Below are positions 36,083 through 49,100 of a stretch of 64,000 bases of DNA, one piece after another (positions within the stretch are counted from its first letter, which is position 1; each line of letters starts with the position of its first letter). The DNA lies in assembly GCF_000003815.2 (NCBI RefSeq), contig NC_049982.1, positions 18,192,246-18,256,245 of the forward strand, read 5' to 3'. This DNA comes from Branchiostoma floridae. Taxonomy: Eukaryota > Chordata > Leptocardii > Amphioxiformes > Branchiostomatidae. A program made the position numbers and the translations under genes. Below the pieces are notes generated by a model. It was not told the origin of the DNA. It saw nothing but the letters and a program-made list of their open reading frames with translations, and made no database searches.

Positions 36083-36868
36083 ACCACAGGATACATACAT
36101 GGACTTGGTTCTCGCTTCTGCAAATTCTATAAAGTGGAAAGATAGTTTTACTTTTATGATGCTTATATTTGATGTAATTTTTCAAATTCAAAGCTTTAAG
36201 AATGTTAAAATGTGACTTATTTCACCAATGTGCCAGACGTTGTACCTAGTGTTGCCAGGTATTATTTCTACATATATGTCACAAATATTGAGTGAACACA
36301 ACCTACCTGCAGAGGTTGTTGTGCCTCATACAGATCCATTTGTTGTACAGTTTGTTAATATCATCTTGACTTCAATGTGATCAAAGTTAAATAGGGATAG
36401 AGCAATTTTTGATAGCACAATCAAACTTATAGCTCCAATGAGAAATGACATTGTCCTTGTCTTAGATTTCCCTACATTAAGAATAGCTATTCTAAGCAGA
36501 TAAGGCTATATGTGAACTATTTGTTAGTTCATACGTTAGACTTGAGTGATTCAACTGCAGATAAATTGAATGATAAATCTTTGTTACAAGTTGCGGAATT
36601 GTAGATATTGGAAATATTGCAGCACGTTTGTCCTTTGGATGGAATTCCTTTGCATGTGTCAGTGATGAATATGTTGTATCAAAGTTTGGAGATTTTCATC
36701 CAATGTTGATTAAATTAACTGGTCATTTGATCACCCCCTACTAAACAACATGTAACTACTTACTACTTACAGCACCCCACACCATGCCTCTTGATAACAT
36801 CATCATAAAGCTGCAGTTATTTGTAATTATTTCAATGTGCCATAGTTAAGCAGTCATTGCTGGTTAGA

Positions 36869-36874
36869 AATAAA
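36869..36874 (+). promoter_or_regulatory. Candidate APIP copy 2 polyadenylation signal
   Basis: AATAAA about 790 bp after the stop codon and 240 bp before the IPK start. It is the best hexamer seen in the 36083-37116 gap, which otherwise holds nothing recognisable. Confidence 0.35.
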
Positions 36875-37116
36875 CATCTAAAATTTCTCAGAGGTCTTTA
36901 TTTGCCTTTATTGATATCAGTATTGTGATTACTACACCATGAAGTTATGAATATGCACCCTCGTCACTTCCAGACCTCACAGCAGAAAGATTTCCACTCA
37001 CAGTCGTACAAACTTTAAACTCCTTGATAACATGTCGACATACTGGCTTCATATCATGTCATCCGGGTAGCATCTTTACCTGTTTCGGAATGGTATCTTC
37101 CTCCAGGTCAAAGGTG

Positions 37117-40100
37117 ATGGCGGAGGCAGATGCTAGTAAGTTGCCTGCTAGTTGGTTACAACCTTGCAATAGCCAGAGGACATTGCATAGGGATATACAT
37201 CATAACTTAAACACTTCAAGTGGTAGGGATTATGTTTATGTTGCTCGTAGGCCAGACCGACACGTCTGTTGACTGATTGTCTGACCTTTAACATAGGAAT
37301 TGTCACGTCGGATCACGTTGTCAGAAGACATGTCATTTCAGGGCTGGAGGTCCCGAGGATTTTTCACTGTTTGGTGTGTCGATGGTCCACAAATGTTGTC
37401 TGTGTCAATGTACTGATGTTTTGTCAGGTCTGGAGTGTATTGTGAAGTTGGGAGGGAGTGCCGTCACTGACAAGAGCACACTTGAAACACCTCGGCTGGA
37501 CGCCATCAGGGCTGCTGCAGATATCATCTCACAAGTTAGGGGGCGCTGCATTGTCGTCCATGGAGCTGGGTAAGATTCATTCTGGAAATTTAGTTACGTC
37601 TTCCACCGTAACCGATTTTTTTTATTAGATAACTCATGAATTTTATCCTTTTCTTCTTGAGTTATCTAGGCCACTATCGAATTGACAATCCTTCCAAGAC
37701 TATGCCATGGGTTGTTTGTAGTACTTTTAAATTTTACTATATATTAAACCTGCTACCCTAACTGAAGTAACGTTACAAAAGTGTCGCATCATTAGCTTCA
37801 CAACACATATTGTGGCCATGGAATATGATTGCCTTCGCCAAGAAGGTTAACGCTATACGTCATGTATGTTGCCGTTTGTGTGTATGTCTCTTGGTCATCA
37901 AAATAACTCAAGAATGGCTGGATGGATAGGGTGTGACAAAAACTGAAATTAATTAGATGTTGGGTCCCCGAAGGCTTTCAAGGGTAATACAGCAGAATTT
38001 TCTGTTTTGATATCTACGCGTGTTCTATACGTGCTATGGTTATGAATTTTAGGCGGTAGATAGTTCTTGTGCTCGGAAAGAAGTGGACCCTCTAGCAGCT
38101 GATTCGGAACTGCAGGTACGTTTCAAGTGCAAGCTTGAAGCCATGTGAATCATGACGGAATTAATGAATTTTCACGATTTTTGAACTGTACATTAAAAAA
38201 ACTTGCTAAATGACAGGACCTTCATTCTCATTACGCACGTAACTTGGTTCTAGAGGGGTGTAGTGCATTAGTGGTAAATGACGTCATACATATTCAGCTT
38301 GTTCGCATTCACCATGATCCCAGCTCTGCTCATACCTTTGCTAATTGTTTCCGTCTAGTAAACTGTCGTCGCCAATGAAACGGCCATCGCCTTCCTACGA
38401 GTATCAGCATACTCCGTACAAACCGTGGCTTACCAATGTTACCGTGGCGTTTCCTGGCGTTTAGGGCTTGACTTGGCTTTTTGACTATGGACCGAACCGG
38501 AGGTTGTGCGTGTTCGCATTTTTCGATAGAATATTCACCATTTATTAATTGCGATCTTGTCGTGCTTTTGTGATTGAAATATTGCTTTGTATACGTTTTT
38601 GATTTGTTATGAAATGCTCGGATGTGGTATCAGGGAAATTGGGACGATAGTTTACGTGTCGGACACGCGCCACGCTTACTCAGTGACAGATCGTACTCTT
38701 GCGATCACGTGAACACTTGCGTTGGCGGGAGCAACTACCGTGGAATGACTTTTCCAGCGCCCCCATTTCCTGCAAAGGACATCAAAGGAAATATCTAATA
38801 GCTTTTTTGTCCCACTTAGGAACTGTACAATAAATGACACGCCATTTGTGCTTGGCCATTTCCGCTGTTTTATTAGTATGTGTATTCCTATATTGCAGTC
38901 TGTCACATAACTACGATATACACCGCACAGTTGAACAATGTCAATGGCGCAACCCATCAAAAAGCGATACAGGGCGTGCGGCTCTCAATTGCCACACAAA
39001 TAGTCCGGATATATTGTTTACACGTTAATGGAACAACTACGACATCTAGTCCGCAACAAAGGTCATGACTATTGTCTCCTTCAAAAAGAGAGGAAGCAGT
39101 TTTCTTCAACATAATTATCAATTCTGATTCTAACATGCCTTTTCTCTTCTTCTTCGCATGCACAAGATACTCTTTATTTCCCTGTACTAGCGGTTAGATT
39201 AAATGTTGGCGTATCGTTGATTTGCACCTTTTGCCCATGACCATGTGTAAGGTAATCACTTGCGGGATATAACATACACTCAGTCGTGAAACAGCCGGTA
39301 CAGATGAGTGACCAGGTCAAGCGGACTATCCGACCCCCTTTTTACCCACGCCATCAGTTCAACGATCCCCCATCTTGGCATGGAGATGTCAGTGAACCCG
39401 CTGTAAATGTTGTATCTTATTAGCTTTGGAAGCGGTCACACATGTCGCACGATCGTCGTACGATCACAAACTGATGAGGGGATTCTTTAATAGGATAATC
39501 ATGCATGTGTCGCACAAAATTCAGCAGTCATGTTTCGAGCAAAGCTGTCCGATACGGTTGGTTCTGTCACCGTCTGCTTGAAAGCTTCTACGACACCAAA
39601 ATCGCACGACGACCTATGACGATGTGACCGTGCCGTTAGTTGTTACAGCAGGATGTTAGATTTGCCACAACAACTCATGGTATACCCACGATGAATGGGA
39701 AATTTCGTAGCTTGTTAAGGTATCCTTAACTTCGGAATGCGCAAACCCGATGATAGGTAGCTTAGTCCAGGCTTGGTGACTCATGGCACAGTACTAAAGA
39801 TAAGCCGATTCTTTTGCTTTCTGGCCAAAAATGGAATAATGATGTTCAATCCATCCTTTTTGTTGTGTGGCACCCCGGTACTTACCGAGCAACATGATTA
39901 TGACGAAGTAGCTATTTTTGCAGTATCCATTTACTTTTGTAGGTCCAGATCGTTTCCCTAGCGCTTTTTTCTTGAAAGCCAATGGTCGGTCTTTTCAGAG
40001 TTTACTAGCTAGCCTGGTAACATTGTAGTTACAGATGTACTTTGCCGGACTTTACCGGATGTACTTTACCGGACCACCACAGGATCGATGTTCTAGGATG

Positions 40101-43100
40101 GTACCAGGCTATGAGATAGATACAGTACATCTGTAAGTGTACTGTTTTGGAAACATGGCCTGCAATAACCTCTGTCTAGAAACTGAGCCCCCTTGAGGTC
40201 ATTCAAGGCATGTGCCCCCGGCTACGCAGAAATATCTTCATTAAATTGGAATTTTTCGTTCTAAATCGGGTTGTCCTCCCTTTAAATATGGTCCATCGGT
40301 GGACTATTCCATAACATACCAGACGAATTCCTCTCGAGGACTATTTTCAGGCTTCGACCACGTCTCTTCGATCCTGTATCCTACGTTTGAAACAGTCCTG
40401 ATGTTATCTGTACTTTCGTCTGTATCTCTTGGCACGCGGTGCTGAACATCACAATGTTCCTCCACTGTGTGATGTTCGAGTATGTCCCTGCTTTCCGTTC
40501 CTATTGGCCCTACACATTATGGTACCTCCAGTTATACATGAAGGCATGCTTCAACATAAAGCGGTCATTCTTGCTTCAAGGCATCACCTCGATACATAAA
40601 GAAACGTGATGAAGAGTTTTAAAACATGTAGAAATGCCTGGTAGTGTAAAAGCTTTTCTGATGGTAATGATCTAAGTTCGGTGTTATGCACCAAACCCTA
40701 AGCGTACCAAAGCATGTCTTTGCTGAGCTAAATTGTCTAAATTGATGAGACCTTTGGCTGCTTTTCAATATTTGCTGCGATTTGGCAGAGCAGGTTACGT
40801 TTCAGCGCTTAACTTTATTGTTCTCTGTATTCTTTTTTTTTTTATCTTCGTTTTTCTATGTTCTCAATCTTTTAGAGAAACTCGCGATCGGTACCATGAC
40901 GACGTACGGTCGGTACCATGACAACGGCAGTAATCAAGTCGATGACGTCGGATTTTCGACGTGATTTCTGTGCCGGTTTTGGACTTCTGACTTTTGTTAT
41001 TCTTACAAAAATGACAGGACGTTCCATAAACCGTAAATGAGGACTTACTGCCTGCTCAAACCAAAAATGTCAGCGTATGAAGTTTTTACGGACACTTTGT
41101 TGCATTAGCAGGCGCCAAAGATCCTCAAAATGGCACAGGAACTGGCAATGTTGTATCAACTTAAAACATCGCGTAAAAATTTGTCCCAATAAATGTTACA
41201 TCGGGACAAAAACAGTGGTTTAGTTTGTAAGCCAGTGTTCTAGTCATGAATACTTGATTCTTTTGATGTTCAGGACGTAAGGCCACATCTTAGCGCGGCA
41301 TTGACAGCACGACTTCACTCTGATTGGCCGGATGAAAAACCGTCTACCATTGGTCAGCACCGCGTCCTTGACAACCGACAGCTGTGCGCACGTGCTGAGG
41401 TCACCAGAACCGCTGGATTGATGTGGATTCCATCTGAAAATGATCAAAACGAAAGTTGTAAGTTTCATGCACAATTCACAATGCCTTCCCTCTGAACTGA
41501 CTGAAGAGTTGAAAAAATATATGTAGCTCGGATCGCTTTTCATTTCACCATCAAAGATCATTCTATGGATGGCCATGGGTCTCAAGACTCAAGACAAGTC
41601 CTGGCTCAAGTCAAGACGCGGCGACGCATGTTCGCGAAAATGAATAAATGAACTTAATTGCTCGACACTAGTTGTACTATGTATGATAACAATTACAAAG
41701 AAATCAAAACAACAATACGCCTTTAAGTAAAGATAGAGTAATATTAACAGAATGACACGGTGTACATTCTTTCTGTTATAGAACCGTGTCTCTTTTATGA
41801 AGCGCTACAATGAAGCCCTATGTAGTCGGAGAATGACATATGTGAAATGTTTATTAGGACATGCATTTAATCATGTCATTATGGTTAAATGCTACAGCTA
41901 GCTGGCAGTTAAGTCAGTAAGTTTCTCTGATCATCCGCTCACCTGCACGGCAGCCCCTCGCTGAGACACGTGACCTCGTGGATCTTCTGCTCGTAGATCT
42001 TGCCCATGAACACCACACACCTGACGATCTCCAGCGGCTGGCCCGTGTGCGGGTCCCGCTCCTCCACAAACCGCGAGGCCGGCCGCTGGACGGACGGGCA
42101 CCCAGACGAGCCCTCCCCGAACCCCAGCCCGAAGGAGCTGCGCCGCGTCTTGAAGGGCTTCAGGGACCGTTTCGGTTTGAAGTACGGCCGGAAGCGACGC
42201 AGCAGTCTCCCCTTAAAATCCACGGCGCAGTCTTCCACGTCGTCAGTGGTGAACTGCTTGAATCCGGTAGAGGTGGAGGCGAGGGCTAATGTCAGTAGGG
42301 CAGACATCACCACCTGGGAGAGAAACGGAGGCATCGTCAGTTCACGTGACGCAATGAAGGAGCGGTTGTTCTTGTGCATAGAAAAAAATCTCTACACGAG
42401 AAACTTCTCTACAGCTGATCTTAAAGGGGTGAACTTTTCTCACAACGTGGGCGGTTGAATCACAGACGGTGGCTACATAGTATAAGTCAAGGTCGATTTA
42501 TTGTTTTCCTCTTCCCTCACAAGGGACACTTTAATCTAGAAGACCTAAACATGAGTTATATGACAAGGGCGTATTGTGGTCCCCCGGGAAGAAATATGCT
42601 CCTTTCAAGGCTTGAGAGTTTCCAGTTAACGAGAGGGCACAGATATGGTAGCATAAGTCAAATTACCGGAGCAGCCCGCAATATTGTCAAAGGCTCCAGT
42701 CAAATGGACAAAATTGGTGTTTTACCCCCTGGGAAGACTGCTGCGTAGCTAGTGGTTCTCTTAGCTGAGAAGAACATGTTTTGGTTGGGATGGATTAGCT
42801 CTATAATATATTGATTTTTAAAAGTCTTTGTCGTGAAGAGAAAGGAGAGATTAGGCATTATTCCACAACTTCTCGGACCGCCCACGTGGAAATATTCTGT
42901 TTTATTTGCTGCGTATTTCTATACAGGTCGAGCGTTCATTGAAACACGTCGGAGATTATGATGGAAAAGGCATCGCCGAACCTATGCAATAACGCCCCCA
43001 CATATCATAACTCCTTCTGCTGGACTTCAACGCCTACCCAAAACTGGTTAGGGGATGTTGCAAATACAAGGATTAAATGAAGGCGATTACGTTACCCATT

Positions 43101-46100
43101 GTAAAACATGGCTTCCTGATGTTCTGAAGAGACAAGTGTGTATCATTGGTCAAGGATTAAGTGCACCGATATTGTAAACGCCCAGAGGCACTTTCAGCGT
43201 TTGACAAATCGCCCACACTGCCCGGGAGGTATAATTTGACAAGTGTCGCTATGAACGCTGATTTCTTTTTACCACGTAGGCCCATCATACAAACGCCAAA
43301 CAGATATGTCTTTACAAGCTTGTAAGGAACATGACTTGATGATAACTTCATGAACAACTGAGCCTGGAGTTTAGTGTGGAGGAGATATTTATGACTCCTG
43401 CTAATACTTGTTCGTGCTCTTCGGTTGTCCATCAGGAGCATAGTTGGAATGGAATGTACTTTAATGCATAATGCAACTTGCACAGTTGTTACATGTTACA
43501 ACTGAAGTAATTTGATTCTTGTCACCAAGCGACTTCATACATCTGCAATGAAAGTTTTTATCAACATGTTTGCAGGACTGGAAAAAAGAACTTATATGTG
43601 CAGGGACACTGATGTATGTTAGCCTGCTTGTATTCCAATACAGCGCCGGGTACACCCTGTAAACCACTGGGATACAAAACATGTTTTGAGTCGCACACTG
43701 TGTCCTTTATGTTTCAACTTCACTAAAATGTGCCCCATCATTCCCGGGTCGGTGCCTCGTCCAGGGCGTCCATTGGCGCATGGACCCCACAAGGGGAGGG
43801 GACCGCTTTCATCTTAGCGATCAGTAATAAGTTTGTCCTGATGAGGTGAAAGCGCGTATAATGAATGCAGGAACGTGGCTTTCACCAAGTAAAAGAAAAT
43901 CTGTGAAGGGTAGACTTTGTAAAAATTTCATGGGAAGTCCCAAAGTGTCACGTATCCGAAGAAATTACAGTGCCGTTTAAGATAAATCATCCGAGTCGTC
44001 GCTGTGGACCTTTCTGATGTAGATCGTCCTTGAAACAAAACTAGGAAACACCTTGTAGTGAATGACTTGTCACCAAAGACTCTACAACAACCCAACATTC
44101 CCCTCAAAGCGGATGTCTCTAGGAATTTGCGCCAACTTTGTGAATTTGTGCCAATATCCCCTTGCGGTCACACTGCGGCGCGTTTGCGAATTATTCTCCA
44201 AGCAGAGGTTACGATCTACGAGATAGAAGTGGCCAAGATAATGTTACGACTGCCTCGGTATCCTCTCTGTGAAGGAGGGCAGCCATAAGAAATGCGACAT
44301 TTTGCGAATTTTTGATTAAAGAAAAGGATTGCACTTTCGAGAAATTGGGTCACGTTGCGAGTGTCTGTCACAATTTGCGCAGTCCAGTGAAATACTTTAT
44401 TTTCAACACGTGCGATGACTCCTTCTCAATGAATGATAGAGACGAGGCATCTCTACAATGTGATCACTCTTATCAGCTACTACATCATCCCCACCGGCGC
44501 CCTGGCCTTGTTTGGTTTCTAGCTTCGTGTATTTTTCCATTGACAAAACGTGCGTGGTCTATAGGGACCGTTCCATACCAGGGGCATTAACCACCGTGCT
44601 CCAGCCTAATATAGATATCATGTACCACCTCTCCTTAGTTAAGACTGTTAAATGTGGGAGGGAGTGCCACAATATCTCACAATACCGGTACCAGAGACGC
44701 AAGTCTTAGATATTGTGATAGTAGTTAATAGTGATATAAATTTCTTATTTATTTATTTTAACAGACCCACAATTAATAAGTTTACCATTAATTGCTGTTG
44801 ACTGGTTCGTCCACTAACGTAAAAACAGTATTTGCTATTGTTTAAGCATACACATTTAATGAATTTGGTATTTTCTTATGTATATGAGGCGCGTAATATG
44901 AACTCATTAAAACAGCTGGAAGGCATTGTGGGGTTTTGAATGTTGCGTATACATGCCGCTTTGATTATAGCTTGAATCGTCTTTTGCAAAGGCGATTTTC
45001 CATTTGTTCCAACGGCTTTTGTACTGGATAGGTATAAACTATTTCTATTACGTATGTGGCGAAGTGATCTTGTTGCGTAATAATAATCCGTTGTTTATGA
45101 ACAGCATGTTTTCGTAGTTGGGTTACCAATACCATTTGGACCATGTTTCCAATGTTTACCATCATTACCAATGATTCAAGCCTCTGTTTTCAATTGATTC
45201 CCCTCACTCTTCATAGACGAGTTTTGCTTCCCTACTCCACCAATCCACTTGTTTCTTATGTGTAGGAAGGTCTACAGTTGAGTAGCATGTGGAGATGTAG
45301 TATATAGTTCAAGGTAACGCTTTGTCCGCACCATCTTGTGTGCTGCACCCACAAATACTTTATGGCCAAAGAAAATAAAGTATCGGGTGATGCATGCACA
45401 TGTACACATATTATTTTTAGAAATGGCTTACTTTAGATTATAACATCATTGGTTTGCGATTTTGAAACTGCCATTGCCCATATCGTGTGCAGCAAGCAAT
45501 AACATGTTAGGCAACAGGAGCACTTGGGAACCAATTTTACACCTTGAGTATTGGATGACGACTTACAGCTAAATTAGGAGCTAGAACTAGGGGCTGGCAA
45601 AACAACGGGCTAGTTAGATACTATAAAATTGACATATGGTCAAAGTTGTTCACTTACCGTTTTCAGTCCGTAGATTTCCATTTTTCTCGTTCTCAGATAC
45701 TACGGTGAGCACTGAAATTCGTCTTACTATTCCAAAACGTCCAACACACGGCACGAGGCGCTGTTTCAGTCTGTGGACTTCTGCCTCAATCTAAAGCACG
45801 AGTTGGAGCGGCAGGGCAGGGCAAGTGCCGTCTGCAGCTTCCCTAGCAACGCTGTTCAGTGGACTGGCAACTGAGGACCCTCGCTGCCAGGTTATCCGCT
45901 ATAACTAGCTTCCGCAACAGGAAGTGACGTTGCCTGGGGATGTTCCCTCCTTTTCAAACAACCAATCAGGCGCGCCTATTCTGATTCAACCTTCATGTTC
46001 ATGACTTCAGGGGTACTGAGGGGTACTGTCAGTCACCACCTGTCACGTGATCAGCAGACGGCTGCACCTGTTGTGTTGACTCACTTGTAACGTAAAAAGG

Positions 46101-49100
46101 TACTATTTCCAGTCCGAAGATTTGTCTGACGTTTATCAAAATTATACGACTATTTAGTCATCAATGAGTGATAGAATGAAGGAATGTCCTCTGCGTAATT
46201 AAGCGCATGTCATCAGATGATTTCGATTCCTTGTGGAAAACAGGGCTTGTCTCCAGGCAGATGTTGAGCATGAAGGTCGTAACGTTTATTTCGGCTGTTT
46301 TTTTTTCTTCTTTCAAACACGAGCGGGACTGTTCTAAATTGTTAACTCTACCCTCCCCACATCTGCTTGGAGATTAGGAGGGCGCCATGGTCCCATAGTT
46401 GGGATTCTGGCGGCGTGCTGCCCCGCGGAGGTACACAGCTGACATGACCTGAGACGTGTCAACACTCATGTACCAGGCATCTCTGTCTACACGCACGTAC
46501 ACAGTCCAACATCTTACAGTGTAGTCATCAACCCGGGGAATAGAGAGATGAGTCTTGGATAGGGGTGGGTACCGGTACAACGTACCGGTACAAACCCGTT
46601 TTTTCTTGTTAGACCGGTCTAGAAAAAACGGACCTAAAAATCAGTAGACTGGATGTTGGACCTATTAGAAAATGAACAGATTATACCGGCAGACGTTCTC
46701 GTGTTTTGGGGCTTTACATGTCTTACATGTCCAAGAAAATAACAGGAGTGAAGTAGAGGAGAGTTTGTAGTCATTTTGACCGAGCTTCTGCGCTACAGTC
46801 AAACTTGGTGTAGAACATCAGAAGTAGTAATAAGTGTTGTTTACATGAAGGTAGGGTTTTAAATACCAGTGGGAGTCGGATACTCCACCAAACAGAATCC
46901 TTTGTAACGAAATTGACTATTATTGTTTTGAGTATTGCCCATTCAGGAGTTTTCACAGATAATTAGGTCCAGGTTCAGATCCGTACTTTTAGGCATGGGT
47001 CATTATCTTAGAAGCCATTAACGTTACGCTTTAAAAGAACGATGACAAGATTAAGAGATTTATCAGAAAAAGGTTCCATCAAACTTTCCAAACTTTTTGT
47101 ATTTTGGTCAGCCTTTTTCTTTCGTGGACTTGTTATTTCAGAGTGACTTGTAGGATAGCCTTAAGAGATTCGTGTTTTACGTTTACAAAAGTTAGTCTTA
47201 TATACATTATGTACCCTCCCCTCTTGTTACCTGGGTTCTGTAATACTGGCTCCCGTTAAAAGGCGAAAGTCAATGTCTGAGTGCCTTCCCAACAGCTGCC
47301 AATTCCTGCAGGACTTCTGACAGGGAAGATCGTCTGACCTTTAGCAGCTTTCATGCTTCATGTCTGTGTAAACAGACTTCCGTCCGACTCACGTCCTGGC
47401 GCATGAGGCAACTGTTTGGCATTCCTCTATGTTTTTTTCTTGTCGTATGACCTTTTATCATGTCCCGAGAGTTTTTCTTCTTCCGGAGAAAGTGGCAACA
47501 CATCTAGGGCAGTGTGAATGAATAATCTCTCGCTCACCTTGTCGTTACAACTATTTGTAGTCACAGCCAAATTGCACAAGGACGACGTTCGCCAACAAGC
47601 GCAAGTTTCCCACCTTCGAATTCACTTTACAACCAGCCTATAAGGTTGTATCCGTGACTCAAGTGCGAAGTCTTTGATTTCGGTGTGTCATGTTGAAGTG
47701 TGTCCGTAGATGCGTATACACTGTCAGAGGAATGGTAGAATGAGTGGGAAGATACTGTAACCGGCAGGGTCAGACCACCAGGAGTGCAGGACCTGTAGAC
47801 GTCAGAGGTGGTAGAACGTGTCGTTAAAAGACAACCCCGGTCACTGGGGCAATAAAAGAGGCTACTGATTGACGTGGATTTATTGGTTTTGTCCGTATCT
47901 GTATTTTCACAGTTATGTATTTTCATATGCAAGTTATGTTGAACGGTTAAGTGACATGAAGAGATTAACGGATACATGTAATGTTAATCAAAACCAACCT
48001 ACATAATCAATGAAGTACGATTGATCAAGACATACGAAAAACGCTTCAAACTCTTGTCATGATGACCTCTTGCTCCTGTGGTACTAGTGCGTCATCAAAT
48101 GCCTTTTGTATGCATATCGGAAAGGGGGAAGCAACCTGGTGAATTTGAAGCTAGTGAAGTGGCTATATATGTACTCTCCAAACAGAAGTCGGTGGGGAAA
48201 ATAGTGTCAGTTTTCATGCGTTTTTTCTTACCGGTCCCACCTTTGGTGAAAGACAATGGGGCATATGAAAAGGTCACAATCCTAGCCAGCAACCTTTGCT
48301 TGTAGAATGTGTGTCAGGTATAACACCAGTTATAAAGTTATAAAGGCTCAGCTTAGAATGCCATCTGACTCTACATTTCTACATCTCTACTTTTGGCAGG
48401 TCTTTCGGACATTTCCAGGCAAGGGAACACGGCGTGGTGTGGGGGTACCGTGACAAGGAGACGGACACAGAGGTTCAGACTGTGAAACTAGGCTTCTGCA
48501 GAACACGACAGTCTGTTACTAAGGTACGGTTTAGATTGACACTTTCAGCCGTTATGGTACTGACTGCCTCCCGGCACGTCCACCTGTTTCTCTGTTGTGC
48601 TGTCTCCTATTGTACTGTGCCTCGTTATTTCCTCAAGTTTGTCATTCTTTCTTTCATTGTAAATAACGATTGTAACAAAGAATTGCATTTTTTAAACATT
48701 TTTTACTGTTACAATGTGTGTGCACTAGGCTATCAAACGTCTTACCATGCATAATGTGGGACTTATAATTCCAGCTTTTACACATCATAACAGAAGAGTT
48801 TGTCCGACTTGGCATCCCCGCAGTTGGCGTGTCAGTGAGTATTTTTCGCCGCCGCATTTTTTAGAGTTCCCTAATATTCAAATTGTAAAAAAGTATTGGC
48901 CACGGATTTATCAAACATGCAGCTTTAACGTTCGGAATATCGTCTCCCCCTTTTCTGACCTTTATCAAAATTTTCTGTTATTTTTCCGACCAGCCCTTGT
49001 CATCATGGGTTACGGATGACGCGTCTGTAGTGAAGGCAGACACTGACAACATCCGGGATATGCTCCTGGAGGGGTTCCTTCCCGTCATGCACGGCGATGC

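Noticed and set aside
37376-37427. Continuous upstream frame as N-terminus of IPK
   Set aside because: A clean acceptor TTTTGTCAG at 37427 and the in-phase exon 37117-37135 with a good start context explain the N-terminus better; the extra residues resemble no kinase.
41978-42458. Plus-strand ORFs of 103 and 152 codons
   Set aside because: Antisense shadows of the GC-rich second exon of the cystine-knot ligand.
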